Positions 24,526 to 32,584 of a stretch of DNA of 64,000 nt are shown here, piece by piece; the stretch's first letter is position 1, and every line of letters begins with the position of its first letter. This DNA is from Bacillota bacterium (GTDB lineage Bacteria; Bacillota; Clostridia; Christensenellales; CAG-138). The stretch lies in the NCBI GenBank assembly GCA_023395595.1, contig JAEWYO010000070.1:1-64000 (forward strand), read 5' to 3'. A model generated the notes under the pieces. That model saw only the letters and a list, made by a program, of their open reading frames with translations, made no database searches and was not told the origin of the DNA. A program made the translations under genes and the position numbers.

Positions 24526-26199
24526 ATGAAAACGACGAAGAAACTGCTCCGTTCCCTCTTGATCACGGTGCTGCTCGTGTCGCTCTGTCTGACCAGTGCG
24601 CTGGCAGCGGGAGACAACACCATCACCATCAACTCGGAAACATCCGGCCACACCTACAGAGCCTATCAGGTTTTTGCGGGTGACTACGCGACCGGCTTGC
24701 TGACCAACGTGACCTGGGGCAGCGGCGTGAACGGCGCAGCCCTGCTCACCGCGCTCAAAGCGGACACAACCTATGGCGCAAGCTTTACCTCCTGCGTCAC
24801 GGCGGCAGAAGTGGCGGGTGTTATCAGCGCGAGCTATCCCAACAGCGCGGCGTTTGCAACCGCGTTTGCGAAGATTGCCGCAGCGAACCTGACGAGCACG
24901 CACACCGACTCCGGTACACCGACTGGAACAGGACCCTATACCTACACCATCACGGGGCTGGACGACGGATACTATTTTGTGACGGAAGCTTCCTTTGGTG
25001 GAACGGTGGACAACGCCTATACAAAATACATCCTTCAGGTCGTGGACAATGTCACCCTCGATGCGAAGACGGACAAACCCGCAATCGCGCTCAAGGTGCT
25101 TGAAAACAACGACTCAACTTACAAAAACACCTGGAATGATGCCGCGGACTACAGCATCGGCGCAAATGTGCCGTACCGCATCGTCAGCATCGTGCCGGAT
25201 ATGACGTATTTTGACACGTATTATTATCAGATTACGGATACGATTTCTTCCGGCTCTACCTATGACACAGGCAGCGCAAAGGTCTACTATGTCTCCGGCA
25301 GCACGGCGATGTACGATCTGGAAACCGCCACGGCGGTTGGTGCGGGCGGCACGCAGCTCACGAGCGGGTTTACCGTTTCCCCGACGGGCAGCGGCTTCAC
25401 GGTCACGTTCAGCGATCTTTCAAGCACCTCCGGCGTGCCTGCCGCAGGCGGCGGGTATATCGTTGTGGAATACACCGCGACGCTCAACAGCAGCGCAAAC
25501 GTTCAGGTTCCGTCCAATCCCGGCAACCCGACGGAAGTATTCCTCACCTACAGCAACAACCCCAACAATGTGGACGGCACCGGCACGGGCGTGACGCCCA
25601 AGGACGAGGTCGTGGTCTATACCTTCCGGCTTCCGCTCAACAAGGTGGATGGCAGCACGGTTCCCGTTTCGCTGACGGGTGCAACGTTTGCAATCTTTAC
25701 CTCGGAGCCGGATGCAATCAAGGCGGCGGGAGACCCGAACACCGCGGCGAATTTCGCAACTGCACTGACCTTCTCCGGCAGCGCGGGCAGCTATATCCGC
25801 TCCGCCTCCGGCAGCTACACACTCTCGGACAACGGCAGCGGCGCATATGCGATCAACGGGCTCGATCAGGGCACGTATTACCTCGTTGAGATCGCGGCTC
25901 CGGCGGGATATAATCGTCTGAGCGCACCCGTCATCGTGATGATCGACCCGACCTATCATGACGGTTCGCGCAGTTCGGCCTATGTGGACGGGCATATCCC
26001 GGATGCAACGCTGGATCAGCTCACTGCAGTTGGCATCAACGGCGGCACCGACCTGACCATCATCAACCAGGCGGGTGTTACCCTGCCGGAAACCGGCGGC
26101 GTGGGTACGAAAGCCTTCGTCATCGGTGGTTTGATGCTGATGCTGTTGGCGCTGATTCTTGTGCTCGCAAGAAAGCGCGCCACCTCTCAGAAGAACTGA
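24526..26199 (+). CDS. Backbone pilin, SpaA/D2-type isopeptide-forming
   Basis: 557 residues. MKTTKKLLRSLLITVLLVSLC with an ALAA cleavage site is the signal peptide. The N-terminal domain has the fibre-forming opening HTYRAYQVFAGDY; the middle (about 195-360) matches the fimbrial isopeptide-formation D2 domain (YSIGANVPYRIVSIVPD); the last domain (about 370-515) is SpaA-like with LPLNKVDGSTVPVSLTGA, an isopeptide Lys, and GLDQGTYYLVEIAAPAGYN, whose Glu is the usual isopeptide partner. It ends LPETGGVGTKAF, helix, RKR. Composition and domain order are those of a shaft subunit. Sortase C follows 69 nt later. Confidence 0.92.
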   Translation: MKTTKKLLRSLLITVLLVSLCLTSALAAGDNTITINSETSGHTYRAYQVFAGDYATGLLTNVTWGSGVNGAALLTALKADTTYGASFTSCVTAAEVAGVISASYPNSAAFATAFAKIAAANLTSTHTDSGTPTGTGPYTYTITGLDDGYYFVTEASFGGTVDNAYTKYILQVVDNVTLDAKTDKPAIALKVLENNDSTYKNTWNDAADYSIGANVPYRIVSIVPDMTYFDTYYYQITDTISSGSTYDTGSAKVYYVSGSTAMYDLETATAVGAGGTQLTSGFTVSPTGSGFTVTFSDLSSTSGVPAAGGGYIVVEYTATLNSSANVQVPSNPGNPTEVFLTYSNNPNNVDGTGTGVTPKDEVVVYTFRLPLNKVDGSTVPVSLTGATFAIFTSEPDAIKAAGDPNTAANFATALTFSGSAGSYIRSASGSYTLSDNGSGAYAINGLDQGTYYLVEIAAPAGYNRLSAPVIVMIDPTYHDGSRSSAYVDGHIPDATLDQLTAVGINGGTDLTIINQAGVTLPETGGVGTKAFVIGGLMLMLLALILVLARKRATSQKN

Positions 26200-26267
26200 C
26201 AAACAGGAATTCTGCGGCGGGTAAGCCGGGTGAATGAACCGGTTTACCCGTCTGCACAGGAACGTGA

Positions 26268-27116
26268 ATGAAGAAACTCCTGCCAAATCTCATGCTTGCG
26301 CTTGTGTTTATCGCCGGGTTGACGCTGCTTTTGTACCCGACGGTGAGTAACTATATCAACACAAGGAATCAAAGCCGTGTTGTCGCAGGGTATGAGTCGG
26401 ATTTGGCAAACAATCCGGATGTTGATTACACCAAAGAGCGCGCCTCGGCGGAAGAATACAATGCGTCGCTTGCGCGCAATCCGGATCGATTCCTACTGAC
26501 GGATGAGGACGCGCGCCTCTACAACGCGCAACTCAACCCATTTGGCAACGGAATCATGGGTTATATCGAGATCGACAAGCTAGACGTCAAACTTGCTATC
26601 TATCACGGAACGGACGATACGGTTCTGCAGGTTGGCACGGGGCATGTGGAAGGCACATCCCTTCCGGTTGGCGGCGCGGGCACGCACTGCGCAATCTCCG
26701 GGCACAGCGGGCTGCCCTCCGCGCTTCTATTTACGAATCTCGACCGCCTCACAACGGGCGACACATTTTCGCTGCATGTCATGGGCGAAGTGCTCACCTA
26801 CCGCGTGGATCAAATCCTCGTCGTCGAGCCGTTTGACCTGACCGCACTTGAGATTGTGCCGGACAAGGACTATTGTACTCTTGTGACCTGCACGCCGTAT
26901 GGAATCAACTCGCACCGCCTCATGGTGCGCGGTGCACGCACGGAAAACGCGCTACAGCCGGAATCGGCTCCCGTGCAGGCAAGCGCGCCGGTTAAGCCGA
27001 CTGATCCATACGCGATGGCTCCGGCGCTACTCGTGATGCTAGCCCTGCTGTTTGTGATTGTGCTGCTCCTGATATGGGAGAAAAAGACACGGCGCAAGAA
27101 GAGAAAGCCGCTCTGA
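26268..27116 (+). CDS. Class C sortase (pilin polymerase)
   Basis: 282 residues. An N-terminal membrane helix (about 7-25), the sortase barrel, and a second C-terminal helix (about 248-268) followed by KKTRRKKRK give the class C topology. Catalytic residues are His in AISGHSG, Cys in TLVTCTPYG and Arg in HRLMVRG. The preceding segment EEYNASLARNPDRFLLTDED and YNAQLNPFGNGIMGYIEI are typical of class C enzymes; a plain DP(F/W) lid motif is not obvious. It joins pilin subunits through a lysine of the backbone pilin. It sits between backbone and minor pilin genes as in most pilus islands. Confidence 0.93.
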   Translation: MKKLLPNLMLALVFIAGLTLLLYPTVSNYINTRNQSRVVAGYESDLANNPDVDYTKERASAEEYNASLARNPDRFLLTDEDARLYNAQLNPFGNGIMGYIEIDKLDVKLAIYHGTDDTVLQVGTGHVEGTSLPVGGAGTHCAISGHSGLPSALLFTNLDRLTTGDTFSLHVMGEVLTYRVDQILVVEPFDLTALEIVPDKDYCTLVTCTPYGINSHRLMVRGARTENALQPESAPVQASAPVKPTDPYAMAPALLVMLALLFVIVLLLIWEKKTRRKKRKPL

Positions 27117-27198
27117 AAAACGGCGCGTTGCGCGGATGCTTTGCAAAGAGAATAGCCATTTTAAGAAGATTAAATAGAGAAAGTTTGGGAACGTTGGT

Positions 27199-28179
27199 TT
27201 GAACAAGGGACAGGCAACCGTAAAACATACCTTCCGCCGGATGCTGGCTGCACTGGCGGTATTGTGTTGCCTGCTTGGCTCTTTTCCGCGTGCCGCAAGA
27301 GCCGCCGAGCCGCCGGATCCAACGAAACTCTGCTCTCTTTCGTTGACTTGTTCCTACCAGACGAAAGCGCTGGAAGGCATGCAGCTTCGCCTCTATCGTG
27401 TGGCGGACGGAACTGCGGACACGGGCTTTACGCTCAGCGGCGCGTTTGCGTCATTTCCGGTGGTGATCAGTGGGCTGAGCGCCTCCGGCTGGAGTACCGC
27501 CGCGGCAACGCTTGCCTCGTACATTCAGCCAAACGGGATTGCTGCAACGGCGAGCACGCAGACCAATGCGACCGGGATCGCATCGTTCTCGAACCTGACG
27601 CAGGGGATGTATCTGGTTGTTGGCGATACGCTGAAAATCGGGCGTAACTCGTATTTTCTGGAGCCGTTTCTCATCGCGCTGCCAACGTTGAGTAAAACCG
27701 GCGCGTGGCAATATGACGTACACGCATTTCCGAAGATTGTTGACCCCGAAGAGGGGATTCCGGATTTTTACGATCTACAGGTTTTGAAACAGTGGGAGGA
27801 CGCGGGTTCTGCCGTAAAGCGTCCGGCCAGCATCGAGATTGCGCTGCTGCGCGATGGCGTGGTGTATGACACACGAACGCTCACAGAAGCCGAGAACTGG
27901 CGGCACACTTGGACAAACCTAAGCAATCAATACATCTGGTCGGCACTGGAAACGACCACGCTTAGCGATTATACGGTAACATACAGCCGCAGCGTGACTA
28001 CGCTGGTGATTACCAACACCGCAAAAACGCCGGGCGAAAAAGAGCCCGTCAACCCGAATATCCCCAATACGGGGCTGGTCTGGTGGCCCGTCTATGTGCT
28101 TGCGGGCAGCGGGCTTGTGTTGTTTGTGATCGGTTGGCGCGGACGATTCGGCGCAAAAGGGGAACATGATGCGCCGTAA
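27199..28179 (+). CDS. Minor (basal) pilin with IPNTG sorting signal
   Basis: 326 residues. Signal peptide RRMLAALAVLCCLLGSFPRAARAA; an N-terminal domain with MQLRLYRVADG, like the opening of the backbone pilin; a Cna_B-type domain (about 190-275; FYDLQVLKQWEDAGSAVKRP) and a proline-rich tail; the sorting signal is IPNTG instead of LPETG, followed by a helix and RGRFGAKG. A variant signal on the smallest subunit is usual for the base pilin that the housekeeping sortase attaches to the wall. The start is TTG at 27199 with no good ribosome site; an ATG at 27241 would shorten the signal peptide to MLAALAV. Overlaps the next gene by 14 bp. Confidence 0.82.
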   Translation: MNKGQATVKHTFRRMLAALAVLCCLLGSFPRAARAAEPPDPTKLCSLSLTCSYQTKALEGMQLRLYRVADGTADTGFTLSGAFASFPVVISGLSASGWSTAAATLASYIQPNGIAATASTQTNATGIASFSNLTQGMYLVVGDTLKIGRNSYFLEPFLIALPTLSKTGAWQYDVHAFPKIVDPEEGIPDFYDLQVLKQWEDAGSAVKRPASIEIALLRDGVVYDTRTLTEAENWRHTWTNLSNQYIWSALETTTLSDYTVTYSRSVTTLVITNTAKTPGEKEPVNPNIPNTGLVWWPVYVLAGSGLVLFVIGWRGRFGAKGEHDAP

Positions 28180-28813
28180 TCACAGCACGCGACTCATGAT
28201 TCTGGGTGTGCTTCTTCTGCTCGCTGCGGGTGCCTGGAGCTATGACAACATCCGCATGGAAGAAGAAGGCAAGGAGTTTTCGCAAGACGCACTGGTTCAG
28301 ATTGAGCAGGTTTTGCCGGATCTGGAGGAGAAGACCGAAACGCTCCTGACAGCGGCGAAAGAACCGGGTCAAACCGCGCTCCTTGCGGCGCAGGCGGAGA
28401 GCGACGTCATCCAGACCAGACAAACGCAGACCATTCAGGCGGAGGGCACGTCCTTCATCGGCGTGATTCAGGTTCCGTCGCTGAGCATCAAGCTACCGGT
28501 GCAGGCGAACTGGAGTGCCTACAAACTCCGACGCTCACCCTGCCGTTTTTGGGGTTCTCTGGAGGAGAATACGCTGATCATCGCCGGACACAGCACAGAA
28601 GCGCATTTTCGCTCCCTGCGCGGTATCCAGCTTGGCGCGGATGTGGTCTTTACCGATGCGGTGGGCAACACGATTCTCTATCAAGTCAGCGCGATCGAAA
28701 TCCTCGGCCCGGGTGAAGGCGAAAAGCTCGCCGCGGGAGAGTGGGATCTCACGCTGTTTACCTGCTCGCCCGGCGCGGAAGGGCGCGTTACCGTGCGCTG
28801 CACGCGCGTCTAA
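28166..28813 (+). CDS. Second sortase (class D/other) of the pilus island
   Basis: 215 residues: N-terminal membrane helix (about 8-25), a charged linker of about 60 residues, then a short sortase barrel beginning FIGVIQVPSLSIKLPV, with catalytic His in IIAGHSTEAHF, Cys in LTLFTCSPG and Arg in RVTVRCTRV. There is no C-terminal helix, so it is not class C. It may anchor the finished pilus or process the IPNTG signal of the gene it overlaps. Class assignment is tentative. Confidence 0.85.
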   Translation: MMRRNHSTRLMILGVLLLLAAGAWSYDNIRMEEEGKEFSQDALVQIEQVLPDLEEKTETLLTAAKEPGQTALLAAQAESDVIQTRQTQTIQAEGTSFIGVIQVPSLSIKLPVQANWSAYKLRRSPCRFWGSLEENTLIIAGHSTEAHFRSLRGIQLGADVVFTDAVGNTILYQVSAIEILGPGEGEKLAAGEWDLTLFTCSPGAEGRVTVRCTRV

Positions 28814-28841
28814 GCAAGAGAAAAGCCACACATGAAGCAAA

Positions 28842-28896
28842 CCCGTCAGTTGGCTGCTGACGGGAGGTGTACCGCCCGTATGAGGCGGTTTTTGCT
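28842..28896 (+). terminator. Double hairpin terminator of the pilus island
   Basis: First stem CCCGTCAG/CTGACGGG (28842-28849 with 28857-28864), then ACCGCC/GGCGGT (28871-28876 with 28884-28889) followed by TTTTTGCTTTTT. The second hairpin is the terminator; the first may aid stability. Confidence 0.88.
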
Positions 28897-28933
28897 TTTT
28901 GGTGCGCTGGCAGACGAACGGCGGGCAGATGCA

Positions 28934-29767
28934 CTAGACACGCCATGTGATTAGCGCGGTGTTGAGCAGCGTTTCGTCTGCGACCATTCCGTCCGCTGCG
29001 ATTGGCGTGAAATAATCGCTAAGCTTCGGACGGGATTCCTCCGGCGAAATGCCGAAGATGGAGAAATACCGCTCGTTGCGCGCGATTGTTTCCTCCAGCG
29101 GCAGCGCAAATGAGAATGTGCGTGAAAACGACTGCACCTCCGGCTGTCGTCCAGCAAGATAGAGTGCTTCGTAATACCAGAGTGCTTCGGTCGTCATACC
29201 GCCCTGCGGGTGAACATCAAGCAACGACAGCAAGCGCTTGCGGTGGCGATCATAGGAGCCGCGCGTGACCGCGATGATGCCGCACGCGCGTGTTGCAAGC
29301 GACTCCATGCGCTGCAGCTCAGCATTGTTGCAGATCGCGGGGCACATGGAGCTGAACACAAAGTCAAACTGCCCTTTCGGCTCGAAGGTCTCCCACATCT
29401 GGTTTTCATAGCGCAGGGTATCCAAACCCAGTTGTTCGGCTTGCGCGCGGCAAACGGAGAGGGAGGATAGGTCCATCTCCAGCGCGGTGACGATTGCACC
29501 GCGCGAAGCAAACGCGTGCGAAAAGCCGCCCGTGCCTGCGCCGATATCCAGAACCGTGCTCCCCGCGCCGAGATACCCGCGCGAAACAAGCCCGTCCGTA
29601 ATCGCAGCTGCGTGCGGGTCGATTGCGGCCTGCGCCTCATCCCGGCCGGTCGCGAGAAAAGAGTAGTACGGAATCCAGCGCGTATTTCGTTCGATGCGAG
29701 TGTCTTTGTCTCCGTGGTTTCCTGCCTGCTCCCATGCGGCGGCGCAGGCTTCGAGTGTTTCAAACAT
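28934..29767 (-). CDS. Class I SAM-dependent methyltransferase, target unknown
   Basis: 277 residues from ATG 29767 (an in-frame TTG at 29812 would add 15 residues, but it falls next to the terminator of the upstream genes). The SAM site is VLDIGAGTGGFSHAFASRG (about residues 70-88) with the acidic strand-2 end VTALEMDLSS; motif DFVFSSMCPAICN follows where catalytic or substrate-binding residues lie, with a Pro in the position of (D/N)PPY-like motifs. The N-terminal ~50 residues are helical. No substrate family was recognised. It is transcribed alone. Confidence 0.78.
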   Translation of the reverse strand: MFETLEACAAAWEQAGNHGDKDTRIERNTRWIPYYSFLATGRDEAQAAIDPHAAAITDGLVSRGYLGAGSTVLDIGAGTGGFSHAFASRGAIVTALEMDLSSLSVCRAQAEQLGLDTLRYENQMWETFEPKGQFDFVFSSMCPAICNNAELQRMESLATRACGIIAVTRGSYDRHRKRLLSLLDVHPQGGMTTEALWYYEALYLAGRQPEVQSFSRTFSFALPLEETIARNERYFSIFGISPEESRPKLSDYFTPIAADGMVADETLLNTALITWRV

Positions 29768-29814
29768 GGGTTCTACTCGATTCTGTGCGGACAGCTTCCA
29801 GTGCCAGATCAACA

Positions 29815-29851
29815 GAAAAACGATTCCGCCGGGGGGTGCCTCGGCGGAATC
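29815..29851 (-). terminator. Terminator after the two small membrane-protein genes
   Basis: On the minus strand GATTCCGCC/GGCGGAATC (29851-29843 with 29830-29822) is followed by GTTTTT. It parts the methyltransferase from the upstream pair. Confidence 0.85.
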
Positions 29852-29866
29852 GCAGTGGAATCATGC

Positions 29867-30178
29867 TTATTTCTTTTGAAACATGCCCTTGATCACGCCG
29901 CGCGGATCTTTGATGAGCAGCACGACCAACCAGACGATCAAAGCGAGCGCAACTACGGAGAGGCCGAGGAAGAGATCGTTGAGCAGATCGGCCGGTGCGG
30001 GCGCAAAGAACGCCGAGCCGAGCTCGGCATATTCATAGATCGCGTCCACAAACCACATGATCGATGCACCCCAGAAGAGGTAGCATAGAACGCTGAGCTT
30101 CATCTCATCCTGCGGGGCTTTCTTGTACCAAAGCACCGTGCAGATGATCGCAGCAAAAACCGTTACAAGCAGAGTCAT
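29867..30178 (-). CDS. Small membrane protein, unknown function
   Basis: 103 residues with three hydrophobic segments (about 2-17, 27-45 and 68-90) and a basic end KDPRGVIKGMFQKK. Cytoplasmic loop APQDEMK and an acidic outside loop (DAIYEYAELG) are visible. It lies 12 nt after the gene upstream in the same direction and ends at a terminator, so the two form a small unit. I do not recognise the family. Confidence 0.7.
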   Translation of the reverse strand: MTLLVTVFAAIICTVLWYKKAPQDEMKLSVLCYLFWGASIMWFVDAIYEYAELGSAFFAPAPADLLNDLFLGLSVVALALIVWLVVLLIKDPRGVIKGMFQKK

Positions 30179-30190
30179 TTTTGATGCCGC

Positions 30191-30604
30191 TTACTTCGCC
30201 GAGAAGACAGGTTGCAGCGCTTTTTTCTCCATCGCGGAGGAAACAAGCACCATCGCGCACCAAACGGCCGTCACGAGCACCGCCATGGTGACACCAACGG
30301 TGGACATCTCGTGCAGCATGACCGCCGTGTCTGCGGGGCTTCCCGCTGCGGTCAGAAATGGGAACCACGGCGTTACTTCGCCGTGCCAAACGTGCTCAAA
30401 CGCGAGCAGAAAAGAGCCGCCCCAGAGCAGGTTGGAAAGCCAGCGCAGCTTGCGCGAAAACGGAATCTTCTCCGCTTTGTGCTCGCTTGCGGTTTCGGTT
30501 TCACGCTTGAACTGCGGGAGCAGTTTGTTTTCGTGCGCAATCACTATCTGTGTTGCAACGGTGACGATTGCCGCTTCGGCAGCGGAGACAAGGAAACATG
30601 CCAT
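30191..30604 (-). CDS. Small membrane protein, unknown function, partner of the next gene
   Basis: 137 residues: an N-terminal helix (about 2-22), a charged cytoplasmic loop (KRETETASEHKAEKIPFSRK), a helix around NLLWGGSFLLAFEHVWHG, and a last helix STVGVTMAVLVTAVWCAMVLV. A conserved-looking EHVWHG contains two histidines within the membrane, a possible metal or haem ligand pair (inference). GGAGGG lies 7 nt upstream of the ATG. Family not recognised. Confidence 0.7.
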   Translation of the reverse strand: MACFLVSAAEAAIVTVATQIVIAHENKLLPQFKRETETASEHKAEKIPFSRKLRWLSNLLWGGSFLLAFEHVWHGEVTPWFPFLTAAGSPADTAVMLHEMSTVGVTMAVLVTAVWCAMVLVSSAMEKKALQPVFSAK

Positions 30605-30650
30605 GATTATACCCTCCAGAATGAATCAGTGTATCGTTCGTTGTATTTTG

Positions 30651-30687
30651 AAAAGAAAAAGGTGCGGCTTCTTTGGAAAAACCGCAC
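30651..30687 (-). terminator. Terminator downstream of the AlkZ-like gene
   Basis: On the minus strand GTGCGG/CCGCAC (30687-30682 with 30667-30662) is followed by TTTTTCTTTTC. It separates the AlkZ-like gene from the small membrane pair; the intervening 270 bp hold no gene. Confidence 0.78.
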
Positions 30688-30878
30688 ACTTGCTGTCTCA
30701 TCGAATTCATGGATTCCAAAAAAGCCGGAAAACGTGGAACGCTTCAGTGCGGGCTGCTTCCCAAAAACAGCTCAACTAAGCCTAACGCAACATGCGGATG
30801 ATGTCAATAGACGACGTGTGTTGATTTTGCGCGATCGCTCAAACCGCAGAATCGCGCGCGGCAAAACGAGAGGACTTC

Positions 30879-31874
30879 CTACTTGACCCGCCAGCGGATC
30901 ACTTCCACACGGGCGGTAGCTTCGGAGATGATGCGCTTGGGCTGCTTTTCAAAAAACGCGACAACGGGTTCGTTCTTTACGATGTTCCAAATGCCTGCGA
31001 CGCGACCGTTGACCGCGATGGAGGGATTACAGATGCCGGACTTCAGGACGAGTTTGCTTTTGTGCTCTGCGGGGACGACCGCGGTGCGGTCCGCATAGGA
31101 AACGATAAACGGATCAAAGCCGGAGAGCAGCGTCAGCTCCGGAATATCTCCTGTCTCTACTTCTTCCGTACAATAGTATCGGCTACCGTTGTACTCAAAC
31201 TGGATGAGATCATCCAACGGGAGAGTTTTGAGCACATTTGCCTCCGCTTTCCAAAAGCCGAAGAACCACGCGGCGTCCGCCAGCGTCGCGGGACCGTAGA
31301 CCGCGAAGAAACGGCGCACGAGCCGCGGCAAAACCGCGTCAAACGCCTCCGCGGGTTCGGCTGAGATCAAATCAAAATCGCGGCTGGTCATATCGCGAAA
31401 GGCGACCCGTCCTTGCCTCGCCAGATAGACAAAGATGCCGCCCCAGGGCGAAAACAGCGCGTCGATCATCTCGCCGCTGTACTGGCCGGAGAAGATGCGA
31501 CGAAACTCCGCGCGGGAGTTCACGCCGTCCTCCATATAGCGCACCACGTCCTCGGCAATCGCCTCCACAACCGCCTTGCCAAAGAGACCGGATAGATAGG
31601 ATTCCCCCGGATGCAGCGCCAGAAGCTCCGGCAGGTCTTCGTAAACGACACCGTGGAGCGTGCCGCGATAGAGCCATGTCTTCGTCAACCGCGTTTTCCA
31701 GCCTGCGATGTCTGCGCCGCGAATCAACGCGGAAAACGCCACATTGCGATAAAACCAGCTGTGCAGCCCCATCAATTCGTGCGAGAGCGCGTCCAGTTCC
31801 CGGCAAGGGCGGGAGAGATACAGCCCGTGCATGCGCCTACGGATGATTTGCTCAGTTTGCTCCTGCTGTGTCAT
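30879..31874 (-). CDS. AlkZ/YcaQ-like winged-helix protein (HTH_42), catalytic motif not evident
   Basis: 331 residues. The fold-family features of AlkZ-like DNA glycosylases are seen: the YGPATLADAAWFFGFWK block, LLSGFDPFIVSYADR near residue 255, and the late VNGRVAGIWN strand. In active AlkZ/YcaQ proteins the N-terminal GLQxQ or GLQxD motif opens the base; here the corresponding text is MGLHSWFYRNVAFSALIR, with His-Ser-Trp in its place, so glycosylase activity is doubtful and the protein may only bind DNA. GAGGAG precedes the ATG. Single-gene unit with its own terminator. Confidence 0.82.
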   Translation of the reverse strand: MTQQEQTEQIIRRRMHGLYLSRPCRELDALSHELMGLHSWFYRNVAFSALIRGADIAGWKTRLTKTWLYRGTLHGVVYEDLPELLALHPGESYLSGLFGKAVVEAIAEDVVRYMEDGVNSRAEFRRIFSGQYSGEMIDALFSPWGGIFVYLARQGRVAFRDMTSRDFDLISAEPAEAFDAVLPRLVRRFFAVYGPATLADAAWFFGFWKAEANVLKTLPLDDLIQFEYNGSRYYCTEEVETGDIPELTLLSGFDPFIVSYADRTAVVPAEHKSKLVLKSGICNPSIAVNGRVAGIWNIVKNEPVVAFFEKQPKRIISEATARVEVIRWRVK

Positions 31875-31989
31875 GGTCTCCTCTTTTCATATGGGTGTGG
31901 TTTGCCGGTGCCAGAACGCAGATGCAGCGCGACTGCGTATTTAGAAACAGTATACCGCATGTACACGCATCTAGAGAAGAGCGGAAAAC

Positions 31990-32027
31990 AAAGCAAAACA
32001 GCCGTCGTGGAGAGCAACGGCTGTTTC
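31990..32027 (-). terminator. Terminator of the HTH/LRR-lipoprotein transcript
   Basis: On the minus strand AAACAGCCGT/ACGGCTGTTT (32026-32017 with 32005-31996) is followed by TTTGCTTTGTTTT. Confidence 0.85.
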
Positions 32028-32103
32028 TGTTTGTTTGGTGATCCGATTCTGCCACGTGGCAGAGACCGGATGCACCGATCCGTTGGAGGCGTTTGGAGAA
32101 GCT

Positions 32104-32526
32104 TTAGTTGCCTAGGACGCGCATCTGAAAGTTTTCGAGAAGTTTTTGCACCTCATCCAGCGGCAATTGATGCAGCACGCAATAGAGAATTGCTGCGTCG
32201 CGTTTGATCTGCGGCACAAGTGGACTCTGACCCGCGATCTTGAGCAGCGTCTGCGTTTCCTTGAGATCCAACCCAAAACCGAATGCAAGCTGGATGACCT
32301 TATCGCGGGATGGCCTGCGCGTGCCGTTGAAGAGCTGGTGCCCATAGCTGCGCTCAATCTGCGCGCGCTGGATGACGCGCTCCCGTGCGGTCTCGCGCTC
32401 CGCACAGAGGCGGGCGAGATGATCCGGAAACGACGGCAGCAAATCTTCGGAAGAAACGACATCGCTCAGTGCGCCTTCGTGCAGAAGACGGATGAGATCC
32501 CCCGTGCTTTTACCAGCTTGACTCAT
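32104..32526 (-). CDS. HTH (XRE-like) protein, paralogue of the one at 36150-36611
   Basis: 140 residues from ATG 32526. The core YGHQLFNGTRRPSRDKVIQL begins the recognition region of an XRE-like helix-turn-helix and is followed by AFGFGLDLKETQTLLKIAGQ and a helical tail (LHQLPLDEVQKLLENF). The same sequence, about 60% alike over this core, recurs in the protein at 36150-36611. The last gene of the LRR lipoprotein transcript, 59 nt after it. DNA site and target unknown; its position beside a receptor-type kinase points to a phospho-regulated transcription factor. Confidence 0.75.
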   Translation of the reverse strand: MSQAGKSTGDLIRLLHEGALSDVVSSEDLLPSFPDHLARLCAERETARERVIQRAQIERSYGHQLFNGTRRPSRDKVIQLAFGFGLDLKETQTLLKIAGQSPLVPQIKRDAAILYCVLHQLPLDEVQKLLENFQMRVLGN

Positions 32527-32584
32527 GTGCTCTCTCTTTCTACGCAGTCTTTCACTGCGGGACGACTTGTTATGCTCCGCTGTG

